Source: Micromussa lordhowensis
Taxonomy: Eukaryota; Cnidaria; Anthozoa; Scleractinia; Lobophylliidae
Assembly: GCA_964020085.1 (NCBI GenBank)
Contig: OZ026600.1
Span: forward strand, 11,939,348-12,003,347
DNA length: 64,000 nt
Direction: 5' to 3'
The notes under the pieces: model-generated
The model's database searches: none
Told to the model about the DNA's origin: nothing
The model's input: the letters and a program-made list of their open reading frames with translations, nothing else
Shown here: piece by piece, positions 1 to 13,573 of the stretch
How the letters are laid out: the number at the start of each line of letters is the position of its first letter
How positions within the stretch are numbered: the stretch's first letter is position 1
Position numbers and translations under genes: made by a program

Positions 1-3000
1 AGCTCATACCAATTAGAAGATGATGCAATTTCCGCCAGGGTGTTTTTGAAGCCCCTACAGTCGGCCTACTTTTTTGAGCATTTTCCCTTGGTCCGCCCTT
101 GGCAAATTCTCAGAAAATGGCCGATTAAGGTGTCCTTGGCAAATTTGTCATAACTCGGCTCTACGGGCACTTTTGGAGCCGCGGTTTGCAGCAAAATGTT
201 CTCCTATAATTGCACTTCAAGCGCATACCAATTAGGAGATGATGCAATTTGCGCCAGGGTGTTTATGAAGCCCCTATAGTCGGCCTACTTTTTTGAGCAT
301 TTTCCCTTGGTCCCCCCTTGGCAAAATCTCAGAAAATGGCCGATTTAGGTGTCCTTGGCAAAGTTGTCATAACTGGGCTCTACGGGCACTTTTGGAGCCG
401 CGGTTTGCAGCAAAATGTGTTCCTATGATTGCACTTCAAGCGCATACCAATTACGAGATGATGCAATTTGCGCAAAGGTGTTTTTGAAGCCCCTATAGTC
501 GGCCTACTTTTTGAGCATTTTCCCTTGGTCTCCCCTTGGCAAAATCTCAGAAAATGGCCGATTTAGGTGTCCTTGGCAAATTTGTCATAACTCGGCTCTA
601 CGGGCACTTTTGGAGCCGCGGTTTGCAGCAAAATGTTGTCCTATGATTGCACTTCAAGCTCATACCAATTAGAAGATGATGCAATTTCCGCCAGGGTGTT
701 TTTGAAGCCCCTACAGTCGGCCTACTTTTTTGAGCATTTTCCCTTGGTCCGCCCTTGGCAAATTCTCAGAAAATGGCCGATTAAGGTGTCCTTGGCAAAT
801 TTGTCATAACTCGGCTCTACGGGCACTTTTGGAGTCGCGGTTTGCAGCAAAATGTTCTCCTATGATTGCACTTTAAGCGCATACCAATTAGGAGATGATG
901 CAATTTGCGCCAGGGTGTTTATGAAGCCCCTATAGTCGGCCTACTTTTTTGAGCAGTTTCCCTTGGTCCCCCCTTGGCAAAATCTCAGAAAATGGCCGAT
1001 TTAGGTGTCCTTGGCAAATTTGTCATAACTCGGCTCTACGGGCACTTTTGGAGCCGCGGTTTGCAGCAAAATGTTCTCCTATAATTGCACTTCAAGCGCA
1101 TACCAATTAGGAGATGATGCAATTTGCGCCAGGGTGTTTATGAAGCCCCTATAGTCGGCCTACTTTTTTGAGCATTTTCCCTTAGTCCCCCCTTGGCAAA
1201 ATCTCAGAAAATGGCCGATTTAGGTGTCCTTGGCAAATTTGTTATAACTCGGCTCTACGGGCACTTTTGGACCCGCGGTTTGCAGCAAAATGTGTTCCTA
1301 TGATTGCACTTCAAGCGGATACCAATTAAGAGATGATGCAATTTGCGCAAGGGTGTTTTTGAAGCCCCTATAGTCGGCCTACTTTTTTGAGCATTTTCCC
1401 TTGGTCCCCCCTTGGCAAAATCTCAGAAAATGGCCGATTTAGGTGTCCTTGGCAAATTTGTCATAACTTGGCTCTACGGGCACTTTTGGACCCGCGGTTT
1501 GCAGCAAAATGTTCTCCTATGATTGCACTTCAAGCGCATACCAATTAAGAGATGATCTAATTTGCGCCAGGGTGTTTATGAAGCCCCTATAGTCGGCCTA
1601 CTTTTTTGAGCATTTTCCCTTGGTCCCCCCTTGGCAAAATCTCAGAAAATGGCCGATTTAGGTGTCCTTGGCAAAGTTGTCATAACTCGGCTCTACGGGC
1701 ATTTTTGGAGCTGCGGTTTGCAACAAAATGTTTTCCTATGATTGCACTTTAAGCGGATACCAATTAGGAGATGATGCAATTTGCGCCAGGGTGTTTATGA
1801 AGCCCCTATAGTCGGCCTACTTTTTTGAGCATTTTCCCTTGGTCCCCACTTGGGAAAATCTCAGAAAATGGCCGATTTAGGTGTCCTTGGCAAATTTGTC
1901 ATAACTCGGCTCTACGGGCACTTTTGGAGCCGCGGTTTGCAGCAAAATGTTCTCCTATGATTGCACTTCAAGCGCATACCAATTATGAGATGATGCAATT
2001 TGCGTAAGGGTGTTTTTGAAGCCGCTATAGTCGGCCTACTTTTTTGAGCATTTTCCCTTGGTCCCCCCTTGGCAAAAGCTCAGAAAATGGCCGATTTAGG
2101 TGTCCTTGGCAAAGTTGTCATAACTCGGCTCTACGGGCATTTTTGGAGCTGCGGTTTGCAACAAAATAGTTTCCTATGATTGCACTTTAAGCCCATACCA
2201 ATTAGGAGATGATGCAATTTGCGCCAGGGTGTTTATGAAGCCCCTATAGTCGGCCTACTTTTTTGAGCATTTTCCCTTGGTCCCCACTTGGCAAAATCTC
2301 AGAAAATGGCCGATTTTGGTGTCCTTGGCAAATTTGTCATAACTCGGCTCTACGGGCAGTTTTTGAGCCGCGGTTTGCAGCAAAATGTTCTCCTATGATT
2401 GCACTTCAAGCGCATACTAATTAGGAGATGATGCAATTTGCGCCAGGGTGTTTTTGAAGCCCCTACAGTCGGCCTACTTTTTTGAGCATTTTCCCTTGGT
2501 CCGCCCTTGGCAAATTCTCAGAAAATGGCCGATTAAGGTGTCCTTGGCAAATTTGTCATAACTCGGCTCTACGGGCACTTTTGGAGCCGCGGTTTGCAGC
2601 AAAATGTTCTCCTATAATTGCACTTCAAGCGCATACCAATTAGGAGATGATGCAATTTGCGCCAGGGTGTTTATGAAGCCCCTATAGTCGGCCTACTTTT
2701 TTGAGCATTTTCCCTTGGTCCCCCCTTGGCAAAATCTCAGAAAATGGCCGATTTAGGTGTCCTTGGCAAAGTTGTCATAACTGGGCTCTACGGGCACTTT
2801 TGGAGCCGCGGTTTGCAGCAAAATGTGTTCCTATGATTGCACTTCAAGCGCATACCAATTACGAGATGATGCAATTTGCGCAAAGGTGTTTTTGAAGCCC
2901 CTATAGTCGGCCTACTTTTTGAGCATTTTCCCTTGGTCTCCCCTTGGCAAAATCTCAGAAAATGGCCGATTTAGGTGTCCTTGGCAAATTTGTCATAACT

Positions 3001-5743
3001 CGGCTCTACGGGCACTTTTGGAGCCGCGGTTTGCAGCAAAATGTTGTCCTATGATTGCACTTCAAGCTCATACCAATTAGAAGATGATGCAATTTCCGCC
3101 AGGGTGTTTTTGAAGCCCCTACAGTCGGCCTACTTTTTTGAGCATTTTCCCTTGGTCCGCCCTTGGCAAATTCTCAGAAAATGGCCGATTAAGGTGTCCT
3201 TGGCAAATTTGTCATAACTCGGCTCTACGGGCACTTTTGGAGCCGCGGTTTGCAGCAAAATGTTCTCCTATAATTGCACTTCAAGCGCATACCAATTAGG
3301 AGATGATGCAATTTGCGCCAGGGTGTTTATGAAGCCCCTATAGTCGGCCTACTTTTTTGAGCATTTTCCCTTGGTCCCCCCTTGGCAAAATCTCAGAAAA
3401 TGGCCGATTTAGGTGTCCTTGGCAAAGTTGTCATAACTGGGCTCTACGGGCACTTTTGGAGCCGCGGTTTGCAGCAAAATGTGTTCCTATGATTGCACTT
3501 CAAGCGCATACCAATTACGAGATGATGCAATTTGCGCAAAGGTGTTTTTGAAGCCCCTATAGTCGGCCTACTTTTTGAGCATTTTCCCTTGGTCTCCCCT
3601 TGGCAAAATCTCAGAAAATGGCCGATTTAGGTGTCCTTGGCAAATTTGTCATAACTCGGCTCTACGGGCACTTTTGGAGCCGCGGTTTGCAGCAAAATGT
3701 TGTCCTATGATTGCACTTCAAGCTCATACCAATTAGAAGATGATGCAATTTCCGCCAGGGTGTTTTTGAAGCCCCTACAGTCGGCCTACTTTTTTGAGCA
3801 TTTTCCCTTGGTCCGCCCTTGGCAAATTCTCAGAAAATGGCCGATTAAGGTGTCCTTGGCAAATTTGTCATAACTCGGCTCTACGGGCACTTTTGGAGCC
3901 GCGGTTTGCAGCAAAATGTTCTCCTATAATTGCACTTCAAGCGCATACCAATTAGGAGATGATGCAATTTGCGCCAGGGTGTTTATGAAGCCCCTATAGT
4001 CGGCCTACTTTTTTGAGCATTTTCCCTTGGTCCCCCCTTGGCAAAATCTCAGAAAATGGCCGATTTAGGTGTCCTTGGCAAAGTTGTCATAACTGGGCTC
4101 TACGGGCACTTTTGGAGCCGCGGTTTGCAGCAAAATGTGTTCCTATGATTGCACTTCAAGCGCATACCAATTACGAGATGATGCAATTTGCGCAAAGGTG
4201 TTTTTGAAGCCCCTATAGTCGGCCTACTTTTTGAGCATTTTCCCTTGGTCTCCCCTTGGCAAAATCTCAGAAAATGGCCGATTTAGGTGTCCTTGGCAAA
4301 TTTGTCATAACTCGGCTCTACGGGCACTTTTGGAGCCGCGGTTTGCAGCAAAATGTTGTCCTATGATTGCACTTCAAGCTCATACCAATTAGAAGATGAT
4401 GCAATTTCCGCCAGGGTGTTTTTGAAGCCCCTACAGTCGGCCTACTTTTTTGAGCATTTTCCCTTGGTCCGCCCTTGGCAAATTCTCAGAAAATGGCCGA
4501 TTAAGGTGTCCTTGGCAAATTTGTCATAACTCGGCTCTACGGGCACTTTTGGAGTCGCGGTTTGCAGCAAAATGTTCTCCTATGATTGCACTTTAAGCGC
4601 ATACAAATTAGGAGATGATGCAATTTGCGCCAGGGTGTTTATGAAGCCCCTATAGTCGGCCTACTTTTTTGAGCAGTTTCCCTTGGTCCCCCCTTGGCAA
4701 AATCTCAGAAAATGGCCGATTTAGGTGTCCTTGGCAAATTTGTCATAACTCGGCTCTACGGGCACTTTTGGAGCCGCGGTTTGCAGCAAAATGTTCTCCT
4801 ATAATTGCACTTCAAGCGCATACCAATTAGGAGATGATGCAATTTGCGCCAGGGTGTTTATGAAGCCCCTATAGTCGGCCTACTTTTTTGAGCATTTTCC
4901 CTTAGTCCCCCCTTGGCAAAATCTCAGAAAATGGCCGATTTAGGTGTCCTTGGCAAATTTGTTATAACTCGGCTCTACGGGCACTTTTGGACCCGCGGTT
5001 TGCAGCAAAATGTGTTCCTATGATTGCACTTCAAGCGGATACCAATTAAGAGATGATGCAATTTGCGCAAGGGTGTTTTTGAAGCCCCTATAGTCGGCCT
5101 ACTTTTTTGAGCATTTTCCCTTGGTCCCCCCTTGGCAAAATCTCAGAAAATGGCCGATTTAGGTGTCCTTGGCAAATTTGTCATAACTTGGCTCTACGGG
5201 CACTTTTGGACCCGCGGTTTGCAGCAAAATGTTCTCCTATGATTGCACTTCAAGCGCATACCAATTAAGAGATGATCTAATTTGCGCCAGGGTGTTTATG
5301 AAGCCCCTATAGTCGGCCTACTTTTTTGAGCATTTTCCCTTGGTCCCCCCTTGGCAAAATCTCAGAAAATGGCCGATTTAGGTGTCCTTGGCAAAGTTGT
5401 CATAACTCGGCTCTACGGGCATTTTTGGAGCTGCGGTTTGCAACAAAATGTTTTCCTATGATTGCACTTTAAGCGGATACCAATTAGGAGATGATGCAAT
5501 TTGCGCCAGGGTGTTTATGAAGCCCCTATAGTCGGCCTACTTTTTTGAGCATTTTCCCTTGGTCCCCACTTGGGAAAATCTCAGAAAATGGCCGATTTAG
5601 GTGTCCTTGGCAAATTTGTCATAACTCGGCTCTACGGGCACTTTTGGAGCCGCGGTTTGCAGCAAAATGTTCTCCTATGATTGCACTTCAAGCGCATACC
5701 AATTATGAGATGATGCAATTTGCGTAAGGGTGTTTTTGAAGCC
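1..5743. repeat. 17-monomer HOR (3,720 bp), one full and one partial copy
   Basis: Bases 1-2023 reappear at 3,721-5,743, an offset of 3,720 bp (17 monomers including three 218-bp ones). By eye the copies are almost identical: I noted C at 885 against A at 4,605. They part at 2,024 versus 5,744 (GCCGC against GCCCC). Near-identity over 2 kb points to a recent duplication. Confidence 0.88.
2409..4376. repeat. Trimer HOR of 656 bp, three consecutive copies
   Basis: Units 2,409-3,064, 3,065-3,720 and 3,721-4,376 are tandem trimers (219+219+218), each ending with the five-T monomer. The last two look identical. The first differs only in its opening ~60 bp (CATACTAATTAGGAG instead of CATACCAATTAGAAG), which marks a recombination edge. 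A further copy lies at 1-656, and another isolated one near 10,290. Confidence 0.88.
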
Positions 5744-7495
5744 CCTATAGTCGGCCTACTTTTTTGAGCATTTTCCCTTGGTCCCCCCTTGGCAAAATCT
5801 CAGAAAATGGCCGATTAAGGTGTCCTTGGCAAAGTTGTCATAACTCGGCTCTACGGGCACTTTTGGAGCCGCGGTTTGCAGCAAAATGTGTTCCTATGAT
5901 TGCACTTCAAGCGCATACCAATTAGGAGATGATGCAATTTGCGCCAGGGTGTTTATGACGCCCCTATAGTCGGCCTACTTTTTTGAGCATTTTCCCTTGG
6001 TCCCCCCTTGGCAAAATCTCAGAAAATGGCCGATTTAGGTGTCCTTGGCAAAGTTGTCATAACTCGGCTCTACGGGCACTTTTGGAGCCGCGGTTTGCAA
6101 CAAAATGTTTTCCTATGATTGCACTTTAAGCGCATACCAATTAGGAGATGATGCAATTTGCGCCAGGGTGTTTATGAAGCCCCTATAGTCGGCCTACTTT
6201 TTTGAGCATTTTCCCTTGGTCCCCCCTTGGCAAAATCTCAGAAAATGGCCGATTTATGTGTCCTTGGCAAAGGTGTCATAACTGGGCTCTACGGGCACTT
6301 TTGGAACCGCGGTTTGCAGCAAAATGTGTTCCTATGATTGCACTTCAAGCGCATACCAATTAGGAGATGATGCAATTTGCGCAAAGGTGTTTTTGAAGCC
6401 CCTATAGTCGGCCTACTTTTTTGAGCATTTTCCCTTGGTCCCCCCTTGGCAAAATCTCAGAAAATGGCCGATTTAGGTGTCCTTGGCAAATTTGTCATAA
6501 CTCGGCTCTACGGGCACTTTTGGAGCCGCGGTTTGCAGCAAAATGTTCTCCTATAATTGCACTTCAAGCGCATACCAATTAGGAGATGATGCAATTTGCG
6601 CCAGGGTGTTTATGAAGCCCCTATAGTCGGCCTACTTTTTTGAGCATTTTCCCTTAGTCCCCCCTTGGCAAAATCTCAGAAAATGGCCGATTTAGGTGTC
6701 CTTGGCAAATTTGTTATAACTCGGCTCTACGGGCACTTTTGGACCCGCGGTTTGCAGCAAAATGTGTTCCTATGATTGCACTTCAAGCGGATACCAATTA
6801 AGAGATGATGCAATTTGCGCAAGGGTGTTTTTGAAGCCCCTATAGTCGGCCTACTTTTTTGAGCATTTTCCCTTGGTCCCCCCTTGGCAAAATCTCAGAA
6901 AATGGCCGATTTAGGTGTCCTTGGCAAATTTGTCATAACTTGGCTCTACGGGCACTTTTGGACCCGCGGTTTGCAGCAAAATGTTCTCCTATGATTGCAC
7001 TTCAAGCGCATACCAATTAAGAGATGATCTAATTTGCGCCAGGGTGTTTATGAAGCCCCTATAGTCGGCCTACTTTTTTGAGCATTTTCCCTTGGTCCCC
7101 CCTTGGCAAAATCTCAGAAAATGGCCGATTTAGGTGTCCTTGGCAAAGTTGTCATAACTCGGCTCTACGGGCATTTTTGGAGCTGCGGTTTGCAACAAAA
7201 TGTTTTCCTATGATTGCACTTTAAGCGGATACCAATTAGGAGATGATGCAATTTGCGCCAGGGTGTTAATGAAGCCCCTATAGTCGGCCTACTTTTTTGA
7301 GCATTTTCCCTTGGTCCCCACTTGGGAAAATCTCAGAAAATGGCCGATTTAGGTGTCCTTGGCAAATTTGTCATAACTCGGCTCTACGGGCACTTTTGGA
7401 GCCGCGGTTTGCAGCAAAATGTTCTCCTATGATTGCACTTCAAGCGCATACCAATTATGAGATGATGCAATTTGCGTAAGGGTGTTTTTGAAGCC
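4676..7495. repeat. 8-monomer duplication (1,752-bp offset)
   Basis: 4,676-5,743 matches 6,428-7,495. A rare CTTAGTCC variant at about 4,901 recurs at 6,653, exactly 8 x 219 bp away. Beyond 7,493 the sequence follows the version near 2,021 (GCCGCTATAG), so the second copy joins two earlier blocks. Confidence 0.8.
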
Positions 7496-8674
7496 GCTAT
7501 AGTCGGCCTACTTTTTTGAGCATTTTCCCTTGGTCCCCCCTTGGCAAAAGCTCAGAAAATGGCCGATTTAGGTGTCCTTGGCAAAGTTGTCATAACTCGG
7601 CTCTACGGGCATTTTTGGAGCTGCGGTTTGCAACAAAATAGTTTCCTATGATTGCACTTTAAGCCCATACCAATTAGGAGATGATGCAATTTGCGCCAGG
7701 GTGTTTATGAAGCCCCTATAGTCGGCCTACTTTTTTGAGCATTTTCCCTTGGTCCCCACTTGGCAAAATCTCAGAAAATGGCCGATTTTGGTGTCCTTGG
7801 CAAATTTGTCATAACTCGGCTCTACGGGCAGTTTTTGAGCCGCGGTTTGCAGCAAAATGTTCTCCTATGATTGCACTTCAAGCGCATACTAATTAGGAGA
7901 TGATGCAATTTGCGCCAGGGTGTTTTTGAAGCCCCTATAGTCGGCCTACTTTTTTGAGCATTTTCCCTTGGTCCCCCCTTGGCAAAATCTCAGAAAATGG
8001 CCGATTAAGGTGTCCTTGGCAAAGTTGTCATAACTCGGCTCTACGGGCACTTTTGGAGCCGCGGTTTGCAGCAAAATGTGTTCCTATGATTGCACTTCAA
8101 GCGCATACCAATTAGGAGATGATGCAATTTGCGCCAGGGTGTTTATGACGCCCCTATAGTCGGCCTACTTTTTTGAGCATTTTCCCTTGGTCCCCCCTTG
8201 GCAAAATCTCAGAAAATGGCCGATTTAGGTGTCCTTGGCAAAGTTGTCATAACTCGGCTCTACGGGCACTTTTGGAGCCGCGGTTTGCAACAAAATGTTT
8301 TCCTATGATTGCACTTTAAGCGCATACCAATTAGGAGATGATGCAATTTGCGCCAGGGTGTTTATGAAGCCCCTATAGTCGGCCTACTTTTTTGAGCATT
8401 TTCCCTTGGTCCCCCCTTGGCAAAATCTCAGAAAATGGCCGATTTATGTGTCCTTGGCAAAGGTGTCATAACTGGGCTCTACGGGCACTTTTGGAACCGC
8501 GGTTTGCAGCAAAATGTGTTCCTATGATTGCACTTCAAGCGCATACCAATTAGGAGATGATGCAATTTGCGCAAAGGTGTTTTTGAAGCCCCTATAGTCG
8601 GCCTACTTTTTTGAGCATTTTCCCTTGGTCCCCCCTTGGCAAAATCTCAGAAAATGGCCGATTTAGGTGTCCTT
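5734..8674. repeat. 10-monomer duplication (2,190-bp offset)
   Basis: 5,734-6,484 matches 7,924-8,674. Shared rare markers are TTTATGACGCCC (about 5,952 and 8,142) and GATTTATGTGTCC with CAAAGGTGTC (about 6,252 and 8,442). The copies separate at 8,675, where GGCAAA becomes GCCAAA. Confidence 0.8.
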
Positions 8675-11600
8675 GCCAAATTTGTCATAACTCGGCTCTA
8701 CGGGCAGTTTTGGAGCCGCGGTTTGCAGCAAAATGTTATCCTATGATTGCACTTCAAGCGCATACCAATTAGGAGATGATGCAATTTGCGCCAGGGTGTT
8801 TTTGAAGCCCCTATAGTCGGCCTACTTTTTTGAGCATTTTCGCTTGGTCCCCCCTTGGCAAAATCTCAGAAAATGGCCGATTTACGTGTCCTTGGCAAAT
8901 TTGTCATAACTCGGCTCTACGGGCACTTTTGGAGCCGCGGTTTGCAGCAAAATGTTGTCCTATGATTGCACTTCAAGCTTATATCAATTAGAAGATGATG
9001 CAATTTGTGCCAGGGTGTTTTTGAAGCCCCTACAGTCGGCCTACTTTTTTGAGCATTTTCCCTTGGTCCCCACTTGGCAAATTCTCAGAAAATGGCCGAT
9101 TAAGGTGTCCTTGGCAAATTTGTCATAACTCGGCTCTACGGGCACTTTTGGAGCCGCGGTTTGCAGCAAAATGTTCTCCTATAATTGCACTTCAAGCGCA
9201 TACAATTTAGGAGATGATGCAATTTGCGCCAGGGTGTTTATGAAGCCCCTATAGTCGGCCTACTTTTTTGAGCATTTTCCCTTGGTCCCCCCTTGGCAAA
9301 ATCTCAGAAAATGGCCGATTTAGGTGTCCTTGGCAAAAATGTCATAACTGGGCTCTACGGGCACTTTTGGAACCGCGGTTTGCAGCAAAATGTGTTCCTA
9401 TGATTGCACTTCAAGCGCATACCAATTAGGAGATGATGCAATTTGCGCAAAGGTGTTTTTGAAGCCCCTATAGTCGGCCTACTTTTTTGAGCATTTTCCC
9501 TTGGTCCCCCCTTGGCAAAATCTCAGAAAATGGCCGATTTAGGTGTCCTTGGCAAATTTGTCATAACTCGGCTCTACGGGCAGTTTTGGAGCCGCGGTTT
9601 GCAGCAAAATGTTCTCCTATAATTGCACTTCAAGCGCATACCAATTAGGAGATGATGCAATTTGCGCCAGGGTGTTTATGAAGCCCCTATAGTCGGCCTA
9701 CTTTTTTGAGCATTTTCCCTTGGTCCCCCCTTGGCAAAATCTCAGAAAATGGCCGATTTAGGTGTCCTTGGCAAAGTTGTCATAACTGGGCTCTACGGGC
9801 ACTTTTGGAGCCGCGGTTTGCAGCAAAATGTGTTCCTATGATTGCACTTCAAGCGCATACCAATTAGGAGATGATGCAATTTGCGCAAAGGTGTTTTTGA
9901 ATCCCCTATAGTCGGCCTACTTTTTTGAGCATTTTCCCTTGGTCTCCCCTTGGCAAAATCTCAGATAATGGCCGATTTAGGTGTCCTTGGCAAAGTTGTC
10001 ATAACTCGGCTCTACGAGCACTTTTGGAGCCGCGGTTTGCAGCAAAATGTTGTCCTATGATTGCACTTCAAGCTCATACCAATTAGAAGATGATGCAATT
10101 TGCGCCAGGGTGTTTTTGAAGCCCCTACAGTCGGCCTACTTTTTTGAGCATTTTCCCTTGGTCCGCCCTTGGCAAATTCTCAGAAAATGGCCGATTAAGG
10201 TGTCCTTGGCAAATTTGTCATAACTCGGCTCTACGGGCACTTTTGGAGCCGCGGTTTGCAGCAAAATGTTCTCCTATAATTGCACTTCAAGCGCATACCA
10301 ATTAGGAGATGATGCAATTTGCGCCAGGGTGTTTATGAAGCCCCTATAGTCGGCCTACTTTTTTGAGCATTTTCCCTTGGTCCCCCCTTGGCAAAATCTC
10401 AGAAAATGGCCGATTTAGGTGTCCTTGGCAAAGTTGTCATAACTGGGCTCTACGGGCACTTTTGGAGCCGCGGTTTGCAGCAAAATGTGTTCCTATGATT
10501 GCACTTCAAGCGCATACCAATTACGAGATGATGCAATTTGCGCAAAGGTGTTTTTGAAGCCCCTATAGTCGGCCTACTTTTTGAGCATTTTCCCTTGGTC
10601 TCCCCTTGGCAAAATCTCAGAAAATGGCCGATTTAGGTGTCCTTGGCAAATTTGTCATAACTCGGCTCTACGGGCACTTTTGGAGCCGCGGTTTGCAGCA
10701 AAATGTTGTCCTATGATTGCACTTCAAGCTCATACCAATTAGAAGATGATGCAATTTCCGCCAGGGTGTTTTTGAAGCCCCTACAGTCGGCCTACTTTTT
10801 TGAGCATTTTCCCTTGGTCCGCCCTTGGCAAATTCTCAGAAAATGGCCGATTAAGGTGTCCTTGGCAAATTTGTCATAACTCGGCTCTACGGGCACTTTT
10901 GGAGTCGCGGTTTGCAGCAAAATATTCTCCTATGATTGCACTTCAAGCGCATACCAATTAGGAGATGATGCAATTTGCGCCAGGGTGTTTATGAAGCCCC
11001 TATAGTCGGCCTACTTTTTTGAGCAGTTTCCCTTGGTCCCCCCTTGGCAAAATCTCAGAAAATGGCCGATTTAGGTGTCCTTGGCAAATTTGTCATAACT
11101 CGGCTCTACGGGCACTTTTGGAGCCGCGGTTTGCAGCAAAATGTGTTCCTATGATTGCACTCCAAGCGCATACCAATTAGGAGATGATGCAATTTGCGCA
11201 AGGGTGTTTTTGAAGCCGCTATAGTCGGCCTACTTTTTTGAGCATTTTCCCTTGGTCCCCCCTTGGCAAAAGCTCAGAAAATGGCCGATTTAGGTGTCCT
11301 TGGCAAAGTTGTCATAACTCGGCTCTACGGGCATTTTTGGAGCTGCGGTTTGCAACAAAATGTTTTCCTATGATTGCACTTTAAGCGCATACCAATTAGG
11401 AGATGATGCAATTTGCGCCAGGGTGTTTATGAAGCCCCTATAGTCGGCCTACTTTTTTGAGCATTTTCCCTTGGTCCCCACTTGGCAAAATCTCAGAAAA
11501 TGGCCGATTTAGGTGTCCTTGGCAAATTTGTCATAACTCGGCTCTACGGGCAGTTTTTGAGCCGCGGTTTGCAGCAAAATGTTCTCCTATGATTGCACTT

Positions 11601-13170
11601 CAAGCGCATACTAATTAGGAGATGATGCAATTTGCGCCAGGGTGTTTTTGAAGCCCCTATAGTCGGCCTACTTTTTTGAGCATTTTCCCTTGGTCCCCCC
11701 TTGGCAAAATCTCAGAAAATGGCCTATTAAGGTGTCCTTGGCAAAGTTGTCATAACTCGGCTCTACGGGCACTTTTGGAGCCGCGGTTTGCAGCAAAATG
11801 TGTTCCTATGATTGCACTTCAAGCGCATACCAATTAAGAGATGATGCAATTTGCGCCAGGGTGTTTATGACGCCCCTATAGTCGGCCTACTTTTTTGAGC
11901 ATTTTCCCTTGGTCCCCCCTTGGCAAAATCTCAGAAAATGGCCGATTTAGGTGTCCTTGCCAAATTTGTCATAACTCGGCTCTACGGGCAGTTTTGGAGC
12001 CGCGGTTTGCAGCAAAATGTTATCCTATGATTGCACTTCAAGCGCATACCAATTAGGAGATGATGCAATTTGCGCCAGGGTGTTTTTGAAGCCCCTATAG
12101 TCGGCCTACTTTTTTGAGCATTTTCGCTTGGTCCCCCCTTGGCAAAATCTCAGAAAATGGCCGATTTAGGTGTCCTTGGCAAATTTGTCATAACTCGGCT
12201 CTACGGGCACTTTTGGAGCCGCGGTTTGCAGCAAAATGTTGTCCTATGATTGCACTTCAAGCTTATATCAATTAGAAGATGATGCAATTTGTGCCAGGGT
12301 GTTTTTGAAGCCCCTACAGTCGGCCTACTTTTTTGAGCATTTTCCCTTGGTCCCCACTTGGCAAATTCTCAGAAAATGGCCGATTTAGGTGTCCTTGGCA
12401 AATTTGTCATAACTCGGCTCTACGGGCACTTTTGGAGCCGCGGTTTGCAGCAAAATGTTCTCCTATAATTGCACTTCAAGCGCATACAATTTAGGAGATG
12501 ATGCAATTTGCGCCAGGGTGTTTATGAAGCCCCTATAGTCGGCCTACTTTTTTGAGCATTTTCCCTTGGTCCCCCCTTGGCAAAATCTCAGAAAATGGCC
12601 GATTTAGGTGTCCTTGGCAAAAATGTCATAACTGGGCTCTACGGGCACTTTTGGAACCGCGGTTTGCAGCAAAATGTGTTCCTATGATTGCACTTCAAGC
12701 GCATACCAATTAGGAGATGATGCAATTTGCGCAAAGGTGTTTTTGAAGCCCCTATAGTCGGCCTACTTTTTTGAGCATTTTCCCTTGGTCCCCCCTTATT
12801 AAAATCTCAGAAAATGGCCGATTTAGGTGTCCTTGGCAAATTTGTCATAACTCGGCTCTACGGGCAGTTTTGGAGCCGCGGTTTGCAGCAAAATGTTCTC
12901 CTATAATTGCACTTCAAGCGCATACCAATTAGGAGATGATGCAATTTGCGCCAGGGTGTTTATGAAGCCCCTATAGTCGGCCTACTTTTTTGAGCATTTT
13001 CCATTGGTCCCCCCTTGGCAAAATCTCAGAAAATGGCCGATTTAGGTGTCCTTGGCAAAGTTGTCATAACTGGGCTCTACGGGCACTTTTGGAGCCGCGG
13101 TTTGCAGCAAAATGTGTTCCTATGATTGCACTTCAAGCGCATACCAATTAGGAGATGATGCAATTTGCGC
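8671..13170. repeat. 15-monomer duplication (3,284-bp offset)
   Basis: 8,671-9,886 recurs at 11,955-13,170. Markers are CCTTGCCAAA (8,671 and 11,955) and TACAATTTAG (9,201 and 12,485). The offset is 15 x 219 minus one, because the interval includes one 218-bp monomer near 10,580. The second copy has a private CCTTATTAAAATC change near 12,799. The stretch between the copies is ordinary Sat-A with trimer-type monomers near 10,290-10,950. Confidence 0.8.
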
Positions 13171-13573
13171 CAGGGTGTTTATGAAGCCCCTATAGTCGGC
13201 CTACTTTTTTGAGCATTTTCCCTTGGTCCCCCCTTGGCAAAATCTCAGAAAATGGCCGATTTAGGTGTCCTTGGCAAAGTTGTCATAACTGGGCTCTACG
13301 GGCACTTTTGGACCCGCGGTTTGCAGCAAAATGTGTTCCTATGATTGCACTTTAAGCGGATACCAATTAAGAGATGATGCAATTTGCGCAAGGGTGTTTT
13401 TGAAGCCCCTATAGTCGGCCTACTTTTTTGAGCATTTTCCCTTGGTCCCCCCTTGGCAAAATCTCAGAAAATGGCCGATTTAGGTGTCCTTGGCAAATTT
13501 GTCATAACTCGGCTCTACGGGCACTTTTGGAGCCGCGGTTTGCAGCAAAATGTTGTCCTATGATTGCACTTCA

